Assembly: GCA_036346225.1 (NCBI GenBank)
Contig: JARFIW010001178.1
Coordinates: forward strand, 3,290,917-3,354,916
DNA length: 64,000 bases
Reading direction: 5' to 3'
Source of the DNA: Platerodrilus igneus
Lineage: Eukaryota; Arthropoda; Insecta; Coleoptera; Lycidae
Shown: positions 11,671 to 23,484 of the stretch, piece by piece
Layout of the letters: every line of letters starts with the position of its first letter
How positions within the stretch are numbered: position 1 is the first letter of the stretch
Notes under the pieces: generated by a model
The model's database searches: none
Seen by the model: the letters and a program-made list of their open reading frames with translations, nothing else
What the model was told of the DNA's origin: nothing
Made by a program: the position numbers and the translations under genes

Positions 11671-12721
11671 GTCTGCAGCAATAAATAAAATATTTTCAAC
11701 TTTATTGTTTCAACACAATCAAATTTTATGCAGATACGGAGCAAATTAATGGTAATTGTATTGTATAGAAACAACAACGAGAGAGAACTTACCGCGTAAT
11801 GTTCCACAATAATTTATATCAACGAAAAGGTTACAATAAATCTTACGCACTATGTGGACTAAAGTCTAAAACTATCTTTCACTATAATACAAAACAAAAC
11901 TTCACTCACTAACTAGGTAAGTTATGTTTATGTAGGTACTAGAACGAATTTATATTAACTATACGTATTTACGTAATATTAACGCATTAACATCAAATGA
12001 ATACTGAATACTGTCTACCTCTACTGTCTACTGTAGTTTGTTTATATGCACCGCCAATGGCGCCAATCTGATTTCCAGACGTTGCTAAAATAATTGGGTG
12101 GGAAGGTACTAGAAGATGATGATTCATAATCCTTATCTTGCACGTGCAATGTTCTTATTTAGGTATGACTCACACTCATATCGGAAGTGTTGACCTGTTT
12201 ATAAATTAAATCTCTTGTAAAATTATTTTGCAAATGGTTTTCTGTTTTTAACGCAGTATAAATGTATTTTATCCACGAGTAACCTATAACATCTTCATTA
12301 TACACGTGTTTACTCACTAATAAGACTCTCCATTATTCACTAGCGAATAATAATTTTATTATTCACTGATTTACAAAATAATCCTTGCAGTACACATTTT
12401 TGTACATTTTAAATATAAAAACAACTGGCTATGAAACGTCAAGTCCAGAGTCTGTTAATTTTAATTTAAAACGTCAAAAAGTTCGATTCATTTAAACATT
12501 AGAATTTTAAAGTACTTCATTAGAAAATGGATACAAGTAGAGAAAATGAGTTGTCTTATACACCCCCAGATATACAAGAAGCCACAAAAATTGCAGGTTT
12601 GAACTTATTACCGGAAAAATCAAAAGAACTTTCACGTTTGCATATTACGTGTTTAGTATCTTATAAAACTAAAATATTTGTGATAATTTTAGTTAAACTT
12701 GTTTGATTGTCGTGGATAAAG

Positions 12722-12774
12722 TAGTATTCTACTCGCATATAAAGTTTATAATGCACTCGTTGAATAATATACTA
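12722..12774. repeat. Small hairpin element, family member 1
   Basis: The left arm begins tagtattctactcg and the complement of the right arm begins tagtatattattcaacgag. The same arm sequences recur in the hairpin at 27496-27621, suggesting a short miniature-element family. This one lies inside the right part of the hAT element. Confidence 0.55.
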
Positions 12775-12880
12775 TTATAAAGATGGAACTTTTTCTTATA
12801 AGGATTGCACATTCGTCGCCCCCCAAAATTGGCCGCCTGCGTGTTGAACACACAATAATCCCCCGTTAGGAACGCCCCTG

Positions 12881-12888
12881 TTCCTAGA
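12881..12888. repeat. Right target site duplication of the hAT element (ttcctaga)
   Basis: Matches 8779-8786 exactly and directly follows the inverted end gcccctg. Confidence 0.9.
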
Positions 12889-13001
12889 TATTAGTTAAAA
12901 CTTGTTCTTGTTGTACTACCTCATAATTATTTGAATTATGACCTTGTTATTGGTGAGCGTATATATGATCATAATGTAACATTATTAAAAGATAAAAATA
13001 T
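12889..13001 (+). pseudogene. C-terminal half of the aspartic protease of the old gypsy element
   Basis: The frame reads LPHNYLNYDLVIGERIYDHN, which matches the end of gypsy proteases (hydrophobic, YDLIIG, then a D/I-rich helix). It continues the protease interrupted at 8778 once the hAT element and one duplication copy are taken away. It is cut again at 13001 by the next insertion. Confidence 0.6.
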
Positions 13002-14894
13002 TGTAACAATTTTATTTTTGCAGTAGGAGAATCCATTCATTAAACGTACAATGAATAGTAAAATACCTTTATTAATTAAAATAAATATTCAAGTAACAAT
13101 CAAACTTTTATAGTATTATAATATCAAGGATTATTAGTCGAGTTGTTTCCGAGTTCGGTGTAATTTCACAGCCACTGGCGCGCGCGTGAGAGGTTCGAGA
13201 ACTAAAATCCGGAACCTCCCACCATACAAGAAAGCAGCGAGCGCACTCGTCGATAGTTAAAAGTAGCGTCAAGATGCATTCTAAGAGAATGGCGAGTGAC
13301 CTCCGAGTCGCTCTATGTTTGTGAAACACTTCCTGAGTAACGGTTAGTACCTAATCCACATTTTGTATATTCGTTGTCATATTAGCTAATTTACAAAATT
13401 TATTTAGCGCAACGACCCATTTGAACTCGCAACGACCCATTTGAACTCGCAACGACACATTTGAAATCCCAACGAGAAATTAGAAAACTGCATGGATAAC
13501 GTATATATCGCACACCACGTCGAAAATCGCAACTGTAAAATTTGAGACAACATGATCCCTTTGAAGTTACAATTTAGAAAGCTTAATTTGTTGGCTACGC
13601 AATGAAAAATTATTTTAGTAAATAAATTTAGACAACGGAAGATTACGTTACAAAGTAATGCTGCCGTGATCCAAGTAAGGAACCCGCTTTGCTCCTACAC
13701 CTGTGTTAAAGCATGGAAAGCAAGTATAATTAGTTGCTGTTCCCGCGCTGCGAGGTAATTTCCATTACATCAAGGGACAACTGCTGCTCTTGGGTTCGTA
13801 ATAGAATTAAGATTTCCTGAGTACTTTCCTTCTGAAAGTACATTATTTCATTTTGTTTGTTAGACGTACAAAATTGTTATTCAGTTTACCTGTAAATAAG
13901 CTGGTTTTCCCCAGTATTAAATTTGCTTTCACTTAGCTTCGTAAATACGTGATCACACGTGGCTTCAACGTAATTTAACAGCTGCTATTACATCACCTGT
14001 TTGTTTGTTTACTATTGTCAACAATTGCCCCATGGCTAACACATGTTTAGCATTTTAGTACAACCACTATTGATAACATTAGAGAATATCTTGGTGATTA
14101 TTTTGACTTCAAACTAAATTTAAGTTTGTTAACCTAAAGAGAAAATTTCGTATATTCATTTGTAAATGACTCACACAGATCTGATTGGGTTATAAAGAAA
14201 CTCTAGCATTTTTAGTTACATAGAATTATAAAATATTTGAGTAAGGATTAGTTGATAACCTTTACTACCAGTTTTGCAAGTACTTCAAATTTTTATTTTT
14301 ATTTAATTACAATGATACTTTATTTACTGAAACCAAGAAAATTCTTATTAGTAAATTAATATTCTTCATTTAAAGTTTTTTTATTCTGATCTAGTCTGAT
14401 CAGACTTGGTAAACAAAAGCAATAAGAACTAAAATTTTATGATCCCATTATGCAGAAAATATTCTCTATACTTTTTAGGTATACTTGAGGGACGCAAATA
14501 GTGTTCCCATTTTTTTATGTGACTTAATTATTATTCTTTCTTACAGGAACAGCGTCTTATTCTGTTAAGACAAGTTTGTGTATCAACGAAGGCGATCTCT
14601 TTTTGGGTCTCCAAGTCCGCCCTTAAAAATAGCTATGCCCCTAAAATAAATCAATTTGGACTTGGTGGCGCCTGTTTGTTTTTTGTTAAGTGTAACCCTC
14701 CATAGATTTCGACTTACCCCCATTGCTCATAGCTCTACCCAAGGAATAGACCCTAGTTACGTCGGAAGACTTTGTTTTGCTGACCCCAACTTCTAGTCAG
14801 ATGTATGTATTAAGAAGAGAGCATTAGTTAAGCTCAATTTAGGAAAGAATGTGACCGTTTGGGGTTAGCGATCAAGAAAATATAATACGCTTCA
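13002..14894 (+). repeat. 5' LTR of the 10.5-kb gypsy element
   Basis: 1893 bp, TG...CA ends. The first part is identical to the 3' LTR. Later differences are almost all one to a few bases in homopolymer runs, for example near 13745, 13813, 13905 and 14510-14790. Open frames inside it (such as 13108-13329 on -) also occur in the other LTR and look like chance frames. A 20-bp repeat unit lies at 13408-13478. Confidence 0.95.
13408..13478 (+). repeat. 20-bp tandem repeat inside the 5' LTR
   Basis: About 3.5 copies of cgcaacgacccatttgaact, the last ones diverged. The same array is at 21985-22055 in the 3' LTR. It may be a regulatory repeat of the LTR, but that is inference. Confidence 0.8.
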
Positions 14895-14896
14895 CT

Positions 14897-14915
14897 AGCG
14901 CCCAACGCTTGGGGC
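14897..14915 (+). promoter_or_regulatory. Candidate tRNA primer-binding site of the 10.5-kb gypsy element
   Basis: Two bases after the 5' LTR the sequence reads agcgcccaacgcttggggc, close to the GCGCCCAACG-type primer sites of many animal gypsy elements. Which tRNA would pair with it cannot be decided from this window alone. Confidence 0.55.
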
Positions 14916-14916
14916 T

Positions 14917-15215
14917 TCAAATTTGTTTGATCAAAATTTATTTGGGGCTCGAAATTTGTTTGTTCAACGAGTAATTTGTTGAAATTCGTTCGTTCATAAT
15001 TTAATTTAGCTCGAAAGTTGTTTGTTCATAATTTGATTTACCTTAAAATTTATTTGTTAAAAATTAATTTGCTTCGAAATTTATTTGTTCTAAATTTAAT
15101 TTGATTCGAAGTTTGTTAGCTCTAAATTTATTTTCCTTTGAAGTCCATTTGTCCAAAAATTATTTTGCTCGAAATTTGTTTGCTTAAGGTTTATTTGACA
15201 CTTAGATTTGTTTGT
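14917..15215 (+). repeat. Degenerate ~30-bp tandem repeat in the gypsy leader
   Basis: Around nine diverged units built on gctcgaaatttgtttgttc followed by a T/A-rich spacer. The array fills the untranslated leader between the primer site and gag. Confidence 0.75.
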
Positions 15216-15462
15216 TTGCTTTTGATAAAAGATTGGTTGTAACGGTAATCCCCATACACTCAATTCGTTAATTTGGTCAAATTTACTTTTGACTTTAGTT
15301 CTGTTTTGACCCCTTAAATTTTTTGATATTGTTTTGGCAAAAATAATTTTACCAAAAACATTTTTGATTTTTACCTTTAGTAGTACGAATTTGTTTTGAT
15401 AGCTTTTGTAAGATTCGGATTAGTTAGATTTATCGGTTTGATTCCATTAGGTTGTAGTAACC

Positions 15463-16975
15463 ATGTCGGAAAAATTCCAAATTGTTTGTCTACTTAAAGA
15501 AGAATTGGAGTATGAACTAAGAATCAGAGGAGTGGTAAGTGAGAGGCCAGTGTTGGAGAAACGGAAAATTTTAGGTAGATTGTTAGCTAAAGAAATAGAT
15601 AAGCCTGGTTGTTTGGTTGACCTTTCGTGTTATGAAGTAGATTTTGCAACGGAAAGTAAAGAAATTTCAGTTTCAGTCGAGTCAGTTCGTAATATTGTGT
15701 CCGAGTTTGAGGGCGACTCATCAGACTCAATTTTTAGAAGAGCTTGTTCAAGGATAAACCACCTTCGGGACGAGCTAAGCGTATGAAAATCCCTTCAATA
15801 AATCCCGATGAAGCAATTAAGTTTAGAAATGAGACCGTAGCAACGATATTAACTCTTGAAGCTGAGTTGTACGATAAAATCAATAAAAGTACAGAGTCCA
15901 CCTATTTAGATCGGTCCGTTGTAGTATCTCCTTTAGTTAGTGCACCTATCCATTCGACTTCGTATGTAACACCTTCAGTACCTATAGGTTCATGGCCTGT
16001 AAAATTCTCAGGTGACCCCAAACAACTACATTCATTTTAGATAGAGTTAGTGATTTAGCACAATCTCGTAAGGTATCCGAAGCTGACTTATTTGGATCAG
16101 CATGTGAACTTTTGTGGGTGACGCTTTGGTTTGGTTTAGAACAGTGAAAATTCTTTGCGAGACTGGAACTCCTTGTTAGAACGTTTAAGGAAGATTTTCT
16201 ACCTGGTTCTTCGGATGATGACATTTGGGAAAAGATCAGAAATCGTCGTCAAGGTAAAGACGAAAGGATTATTTTATTTGTCGCGCATATGCAAACCCTC
16301 TTTAGTAGACTGACCAACGAGCCAGCAGAAGTTACTAAAGTTAAAATGATTAGAAGAAATTTGGTTCCTGAATATATTTCGGCACTTGCATTGTCGGACA
16401 TTCAAGATTTGTCGACCCTAGTAAATTTGTGTAAAAGGTTAGAAGAAGCTTCTTTGATGAAACTAAACTCGGTTTTGGCGTCTTCTAATAAACCTAATAA
16501 GATTTGCAACCCTCTAAGCATCCATATGAGAACAAACATCCTGGGTTGAATGAGAAAGTTTATGCTGTTAAGAGTAGGGTGTTTCAGAATAAATTAGTCA
16601 ATCCTCAAGTAACAGTAGCGGATAAGAGCTCTTTAGAGTCCTCGGTTTGTAATTCCTTTAGTCCCGATAAGAGGAATCATTTTGTTTGTTGGAATTGCTC
16701 CGTAGTGGACATTGGTTTAGAGATTGTAGAGCAACAAAAAATTTTTGTTTTGGATGTGGTCGAAAAGGCGTTAAGGCAACGTCATGTCCACATTGTTCAA
16801 AAACCAGTAAGGCGGCAGGTACATAGTGGTCGGTATCCTGTTCCGCGTCATAAGGCTACAGTTATGATTTGTAAACAAGAAAAATACTTTAGTAAAGACG
16901 AGTGGTCGAGATGGCTTACAGTTGTTAAAAATTTTGTCAGGACTCTTCGAAGCCTAAGAATAATACTCTGTTCAT
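15463..16975 (+). pseudogene. gag of the 10.5-kb gypsy element, frameshifted
   Basis: Encodes the particle-forming protein. The start at 15463 (MSEKFQIVCLLKEELEYELR) follows a long non-coding leader. Frames shift near 15770, 16030 and 16280. Recognisable parts are WPVKFSGDPKQLHSF (about 15990), the capsid region with WEKIRNRRQGKDERI (about 16235) and FVAHMQTLFSRL (about 16290), and a cysteine-rich end near 16680-16800. There FVCWNC and, in another frame, FCFGCGRKGVKATSCPHC give two knuckles. Single-base frame changes in and near homopolymers are the main damage. Confidence 0.8.
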
Positions 16976-16984
16976 TGAGAAGCA

Positions 16985-19900
16985 GTGTGATAATCGACCC
17001 TACATTATGGTGAAATTAATAGATAGAGACATTACCGGTCTTCTGGATTCGGGATGCACTACCTCAGTAGTAGGATCCTTAGCACTTTCAATTGTTAGAG
17101 AATTAGACTTGAAAATTTTAGTTCAGCAAAACAGGTATCACTACAGCTGATGGTTCAATAAAGTCTGTTGTAAGCTCAGTAGATTTGCCAATTTGTATAG
17201 GTAATGATTGCCGCATCCTTAATGCATTAGTGGTTCCGTCCCTACCGCATACATTTATTTTCGGTAGTGACTTTGCAAAATTATTTGGTGTAGTTGCTGA
17301 CTTTAGAAGTAATAATTGGTTTATCCAAAGCAATGTTGGGAACGACATAGGGTATATAGGTCCGTCTTCCATCCCTTTGAACACTGAAGATTCTTTATGT
17401 GGTTTACATGACCTCTCAGATGCTCAAAGTGCGCAAGCACAAGAGTTAATAAATTCATTTAGTGAGATTAGCAGCGACGATAGATTAGGACGAACTCACC
17501 TAATCGAATTGGACATAGACACAGGCAATGCCAAACCCTTCCACAAGAAACCATATGTCATGTCACCATATATGGGTAAGATATTGAATGAGGAATTGGA
17601 CGACATGCTTAGACTTAAAGTTATAGAACCGTGTACTAGTCCGTGGTCCTCTCCAGTTTTGTTGGTTAAGAAGGCAGATGGAGAATATCGCTTCTGTTTT
17701 GATGGTAGAACCCTGAACGACTTAACTGTTCATGATTCGTACCCCTTGCGAACGTAGATAGAATTCTCAATATGTTGAGAGGTGCGAACTACATTTCGTC
17801 TCTGGATTTGAGAAAATCGTTTTGGCAAATCCTCTTAGTGAATCGTCTAAGGATAAGACTGCCTTCAGTGTTATCTCACGAGGACAATATAGATTTACAT
17901 GCATGCCATTTGGGTTGAAGAATGCTGCGCAGACGCAACAGCGTTTAGTAGATGCAATTTTTGGTCCACGTTTTGAACCCCATGTATTTTGCTATTTGGA
18001 CGACATAATATTATGTTCGTCATCTTTGAAGATCATCTAAAGTTATTAGTAGAGGTTAAGCAACGTTTAAAAGAAGCTAACCTTACCATAAATATAAGTA
18101 AATGTGAATTTTTTAAAAAAACACTTAAATTTTTGGGTTATATAGTAGGTTCGAACTCACTTCGTACAGATCCCGATAAGGTGTCGGCGATGGTTAACTT
18201 TCCCGTCCGAAAACCACAACGGAAATTAAAAGGTTTATAGGAATGTGCAGCTGGTACAGGCGCTTTATAAAGAATTTTTCGTCTTTAGTTTCGCCTATTA
18301 ATGACCTCATTAAAAGTAAGAAAAAAGGTCAAACTGTAAACTGGAGTGCGGAAGCAGAAAATTCATTTGTGCTAATCAAGCAAGCATTAGTTTCTGCACC
18401 TCTTCTTTCGCAGCCAGACTACTCGGCACCCTTTATCGTTGAGTGTGACGCAAGCAACACTGGGTTAGGAGCTGTGTTGATTCAGAATGTAAACGGAGAA
18501 GAGCGTGTAATTTCGTACGCAAGCAAAACCCTGAGCCGTACTGAGCGCAATTATTCCACCACTGAAAGAGAGTGTTTAGCGGTTATTTTTGCAGTTGAGA
18601 AATTTCGTCCGTGGGTAGAAGGAGTTCGATTCACCGTTGTCACCGATCATTTTTCGTTACTTTGGTTGAGTAATCTTCAGAATCCAACTGGAAAACTCGC
18701 CAGATGGTCAGTTCGATTAAGGCAACACTCATTTGATTTGGTGCATAGAAAAGGAAAGTTCAATATAGTTCCAGATTGTCTTAGTCGTGGTGTTCCTTTA
18801 GAAAATCCAGAAGTTAACTTAGTAGAGATTAAACTTGATGCAGTAGACTTGTGGTATGAGTCTTTGAGAAAGAAAATTTTGTTGTCACCGAAAAGCTACC
18901 CACAATGGAAAGTAGAAGATGGGTTTATTTATAAGTTTATACCTTCCTTATTACCGCATTCGGCGAATGTTGTAGAGTGGAAATATTTGGTGCCAAAGTC
19001 TCAGCGCGTAGATGTCATTAAATCATGTCATGACCCCCTTCAGCAGGACATTTTGGTTCCTTAAAACTTTGTCTCGAGTCCAAGAATTGTATTATTGGCC
19101 AAAGATGATCTTTGACGACGTAAATTTTGTAGGAAATGTTTGATTTGTGGTGCTCAAAACCACCCAATAGAGGTCCCCTTGGAATGATGGGAAAGGAGAA
19201 AGAAGTTGGACTACCATTCCAAACCATTGCATTAGATTTGATGGGTCCGTTTCCTCGTTCCAAACGCGGACATAAATGGCTCTTAGTTGTTGGTGATTGG
19301 TTCTCAAGTATTCGATTTTGCAACCTTTACGTAGTGCTACCGCACATTTGATCGAGAAGTTTTGGAAGAAAAGGTATTTCTTGTCTACGGAGTACCACAA
19401 TTTGTTATTTGTGATAATGGTCCACAATTAGTTGGACGTATTTTTAAAGCTTTGTGTGCAAGGTACGAAATTCAAAAAATTTGGTATAACGCTGTTTATG
19501 CTCCCAATGCAATTTTGTGGAAAGAATCAATAAGACAGTTGGTACAGCAATCCGTACATACGTAGAAGAACATGATACGTGGGATGTTGAGATATCAAAG
19601 ATCCAATACGCGATCAACTCAGCAAAACATGAGTCCACCAACTATTCACCAAATTTTTTAGTTTTTGGTCGTCAGGTACCTTTAAGTGGAAAAGCTTATA
19701 AGGATAATTTTATACCTGGTGAGGATGTTGATGTCGTCTCCAGTAGTAGACCTTCTTATGTTTTGGATCGTCAACTTTTGTTTGATATTTTTGGAAGTGT
19801 CCGTGAAAATTTGCATGTAGCTTATCAACGTTCGTGTAAACGCTACAATCTTCGGAGAAGAGACATTTCATTCCGAGTCGGAGAGTATGTTTGGAGAACT

Positions 19901-20102
19901 AATAAGGTCCTCTCGAGTGCTAGTGATAAATTTTCCGCTAAGTTAGCTCCTAAGTTCGTTATGAGTAAAATTCGGAAAAACATTCCAGTTTAGTATATGA
20001 GTTAGAAAACGAAGATGGAACAAGAGCAGGAAATGGCACATAAAGGACTTGAAACCAATTGGAGTATCAGATCCAAATGAAAATGATGATTTTGACGATT
20101 AA
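16985..20102 (+). pseudogene. pol of the 10.5-kb gypsy element: protease, RT, RNase H, integrase
   Basis: Domains in order: protease with GLLDSGCTTSVVG (Asp-Ser-Gly at 17046-17054) and FIFGSDFAKLFGVVADF; RT with VIEPCTSPWSSPVLLVKK (about 17615), FTCMPFGLKNA (about 17895) and the catalytic YLDD at 17993-18004; RNase H with VECDASNTGLGAVL (about 18440), TERECLAVIFAVEKF and VVTDHFSLLWL (about 18635); integrase with a zinc-binding start near 19000-19140, ALDLMGPFP (first Asp, about 19230), ICDNGPQ (second Asp, about 19410), and a Glu helix seen in a shifted frame near 19515 (ERINKTVGTAI). The C-terminal domain ends GKWHIKDLKPIGV and stops at 20102. Frame changes occur near 17130, 17755, 17820, 18010, 18240, 19060, 19350 and 19515. 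It cannot be translated as one protein as shown. Confidence 0.9.
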
Positions 20103-20587
20103 TTCCGGTCCGGTCATCTCTTTGATATTAAGTAATGACGTAGTGGTCTGTTTTGTTTTGTTCCAATTCTTGATCTAGTGTCGGTCCACTAATATTGAGT
20201 ATTTTGTTTGAGGAGTGAAATAAGTGGTTTGAGATTTTGTAAGTTTTGTAAGTTGAGGTGTGCCTTGGTGCACGCTGGTCGTTTTGCTCCGCGTTGCTCG
20301 GAGATGTGTTTGGAGGATGTCTTTGACAGATATCCTTACAATGTAGAAGTAGGTGGGCTATTTAACTATTGGTCCTGATTTCTACATGTCAAGGTGGAGA
20401 GAATGAATTGTTCTTTCCCTTGTTCCTTTTGACCGTTAGAAGTTCTTAGATTTGATAAGGTCAAAGTTGACTTGGTGATTTTCACCGTTTGGTCCATCAC
20501 TAATGAGATCAGTTGTTCGTTAGCAATTAGTGATAGGATGATCAGTAGGGTGTAGGATTCTACAACCCTAACTGGGTTATTTTGGGT

Positions 20588-21010
20588 TTGAAATTTGATG
20601 AGTAACCTGATGGTTAGGTTACCTTTGTTTTGAATATATCTTTGTAATAAAGTGATAATATTTTGTATTTGAATTTGTTAAGTAACCGTATGGTCAGGTT
20701 ACCTTTGTTTTGATTATCTCTTTGTAATAAAGTGATAATATTTTGTATTTGAATTTGTTAAGTAACCGTATGGTCAGGTTACTTTTGTTTTGATTATCTC
20801 TTTGTAATAAAGTGATAATATTTTGTATTTGAATTTGTTAAGTAACCGTGTGGTCAGGTTACCTTTGTTTTGATTATCTCTTTGTAATAAAGTGATAATA
20901 TTTTGTATTTGAATTTGTTAAGTAACCGTATGGTCAGGTTACCTTCGTTTTGATTATCTCTTTGTAATAAAGTGATAATACTTTGTATTTGAATTTGATA
21001 AGTAACCTTT
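20588..21010 (+). repeat. 80-bp tandem repeat with an internal hairpin, gypsy 3' region
   Basis: About five and a half units. The anchor tttgtaataaagtgataata recurs at 20641, 20721, 20801, 20881 and 20961, a period of exactly 80. Each unit contains gtaacc, nine bases, ggttac, a six-base-pair hairpin. The outer units are diverged, the inner ones nearly identical. Confidence 0.9.
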
Positions 21011-21578
21011 GATTAGGTCACTTTTGTTTTGGTTATCACCTTGTGATGATGCTTAAATTTAGACCTATTAGTAGGGTATTTCTTTTGATTCTCACCTTAT
21101 AGTGATGATATTTTGAATGGTAATGCTGTTCTGATGAGGAAGCATTCCTGTTTTTTTTGTAAATAGAGCTAAATGAGCTCCTGGAAGTGAAGTTTTTTTG
21201 AAATTAGAAGTAAATTGTAAGTGTTTGATTTTAGGTCAGAAATATTAGCCTTATTAGAAGTAGGAATCTCAAGTCAAGAAATTTTGTAAATTTAAATTCT
21301 TTTGTCCCGTGGAGTGTTTGACTCTAATTTGACCCCTCCCAATTTTGATTATTACCGATTGTGACTCCCCGATTTTGTCTCCGATGGACGTCAGGTACAC
21401 GTAGTTACCAACACACTCTCAATTATAAATGAAGGTCCCCCCCATTTGAGTAAATTTATAAAATTGCATAGTTGGTTAGGAAGATAGGAAAGGCTAGTAT
21501 TGTTGTAAAAAAATTTTTTTGTATTAGTTATATTTGAAGTTTTTTAAGAAAAATTTTTTTCTTTTAGGAAAGAGGTAG

Positions 21579-23480
21579 TGTAACAATTTTATTTTTGCAG
21601 TAGGAGAATCCATTCATTAAACGTACAATGAATAGTAAAATACCTTTATTAATTAAAATAAATATTCAAGTAACAATCAAACTTTTATAGTATTATAATA
21701 TCAAGGATTATTAGTCGAGTTGTTTCCGAGTTCGGTGTAATTTCACAGCCACTGGCGCGCGCGTGAGAGGTTCGAGAACTAAAATCCGGAACCTCCCACC
21801 ATACAAGAAAGCAGCGAGCGCACTCGTCGATAGTTAAAAGTAGCGTCAAGATGCATTCTAAGAGAATGGCGAGTGACCTCCGAGTCGCTCTATGTTTGTG
21901 AAACACTTCCTGAGTAACGGTTAGTACCTAATCCACATTTTGTATATTCGTTGTCATATTAGCTAATTTACAAAATTTATTTAGCGCAACGACCCATTTG
22001 AACTCGCAACGACCCATTTGAACTCGCAACGACACATTTGAAATCCCAACGAGAAATTAGAAAACTGCATGGATAACGTATATATCGCACACCACGTCGA
22101 AAATCGCAACTGTAAAATTTGAGACAACATGATCCCTTTGAAGTTACAATTTAGAAAGCTTAATTTGTTGGCTACGCAATGAAAAATTATTTTAGTAAAT
22201 AAATTTAGACAACGGAAGATTACGTTACAAAGTAATGCTGCCGTGATCCAAGTAAGGAACCCGCTTTGCTCCTACACCTGTGTTAAAGCATGGAAAGCAA
22301 GTATAATTAGTTGCTGTTCCGCGCTGCGAGGTAATTTCCATTACATCAAGGGACAACTGCTGCTCTTGGGTTCGTAATAGAATTATGATTTCTGAGTACT
22401 TTCCTTCTGAAAGTACATTATTTCATTTTGTTTGTTAGACGTACAAAAATTGTTATTCAGTTTACCTGTAAATAAGCTGGTTTTCCCAGTATTAAATTTG
22501 CTTTCACTTAGCTTCGTAAATACGTGATCACACGTGGCTTCAACGTAATTTAACAGCTGCTATTACATCACCTGTTTGTTTGTTTACTATTGTCAACAAT
22601 TGCCCCATGGCTAACACATGTTTAGCATTTTAGTACAACCACTATTGATAACATTAGAGAATATCTTGGTGATTATTTTGACTTCAAACTAAATTTAAGT
22701 TTGTTAACCTAAAGAGAAAATTTCGTATATTCATTTGTAAATGACTCACACAGATCTGATTGGGTTATAAAGAAACTCTAGCATTTTTAGTTACATAGAA
22801 TTATAAAATATTTGAGTAAGGATTAGTTGATAACCTTTACTACCAGTTTTGCAAGTACTTCAAATTTTTATTTTTATTTAATTACAATGATACTTTATTT
22901 ACTGAAACCAAGAAAATTCTTATTAGTAAATTAATATTCTTCATTTAAAGTTTTTTTATTCTGATCTAGTCTGATCAGACTTGGTAAACAAAAAGCAATA
23001 AGAACTAAAATTTTATGATCCCATTATGCAGAAAATATTCTCTATACTTTTAGGTATACTTGAGGGACGCAAATAGTGTTCCCATTTTTATGTGACTTAA
23101 TTATTATTCTTTCTTACAGGAACAGCGTCTTATTCTGTTAAGACAAGTTTGTGTATCAACGAAGGCGATCTCTTTTTTTTGGGTCTCCAAGTCCGCCCTT
23201 AAAAAAATAGCTATGCCCCTAAAATAAATCAATTTGGACTTGGTGGCGCCTGTTTGTTTTTTTTGTTAAGTGTAACCCTCCATAGATTTCGACTTACCCC
23301 CCCATTGCTCATAGCTCTACCCAAGGAATAGACCCCTAGTTACGTCGGAAGACTTTGTTTTGCTGACCCCCAACTTCTAGAGTCAGATGTATGTATTAAG
23401 AAGAGAGCATTAGTTAAGCTCAATTTAGGAAAGAATGTGACCGTTTGGGGTTAGCGATCAAGAAAATATAATACGCTTCA
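21579..23480 (+). repeat. 3' LTR of the 10.5-kb gypsy element
   Basis: 1902 bp with the same ends as the 5' LTR, preceded by the purine-rich tract and followed by the target duplication atat. The few differences from the 5' copy are mostly homopolymer length changes, plus one apparent substitution (aattaag versus aattatg) and a two-base insertion (ctagtcag versus ctagagtcag). The 20-bp array recurs at 21985-22055. Confidence 0.95.
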
Positions 23481-23484
23481 ATAT

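Larger units (their letters stand above)
8787..12880 (-). mobile_element. hAT DNA transposon, complete ends, broken gene
   Basis: The element starts cagcaacggccctaa and the complement of its right end starts caggggcgttcctaa, an imperfect inverted repeat of about 15 bases of hAT type. A second, inner match (ccgcctgcgtgttt on the left, complement of ggccgcctgcgtgttg near the right end in the same direction) lies near both ends. The 8-bp duplication ttcctaga flanks it exactly. The single gene is on the minus strand. The right third (11810-12780) is non-coding and contains a small hairpin at 12722-12774. The element sits in the protease region of an older gypsy element. Confidence 0.9.
13002..23480 (+). 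mobile_element. Ty3/gypsy LTR retrotransposon with 1.9-kb LTRs, full length
   Basis: Two LTRs (13002-14894 and 21579-23480) start TGTAACAATTTT and end ACGCTTCA, and are flanked by the 4-bp duplication atat (12998-13001 and 23481-23484). Between them are a tRNA-type primer site, a repeat-rich leader, gag, pol in the order protease, RT, RNase H, integrase (gypsy order), a 1.45-kb non-coding 3' region with 80-bp repeats, and a purine-rich tract (aggaaagaggtag) just before the 3' LTR. All genes carry frameshifts. No envelope-like frame is present. It has inserted into an older gypsy element. Confidence 0.95.

Noticed and set aside
13108..13329. 73-codon minus-strand frame, identical in both LTRs (also 21685-21906)
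   Set aside because: Identity follows from LTR identity, and there is no domain, initiation context or neighbour to support a gene.
17118..17384. Minus-strand frame opposite gypsy protease and RT
   Set aside because: Shadow of the plus-strand pol gene.
20588..21010. Regular 80-bp repeats as a CRISPR array
   Set aside because: There are no alternating unique spacers, the repeats are contiguous, and the context is a eukaryotic LTR retrotransposon.
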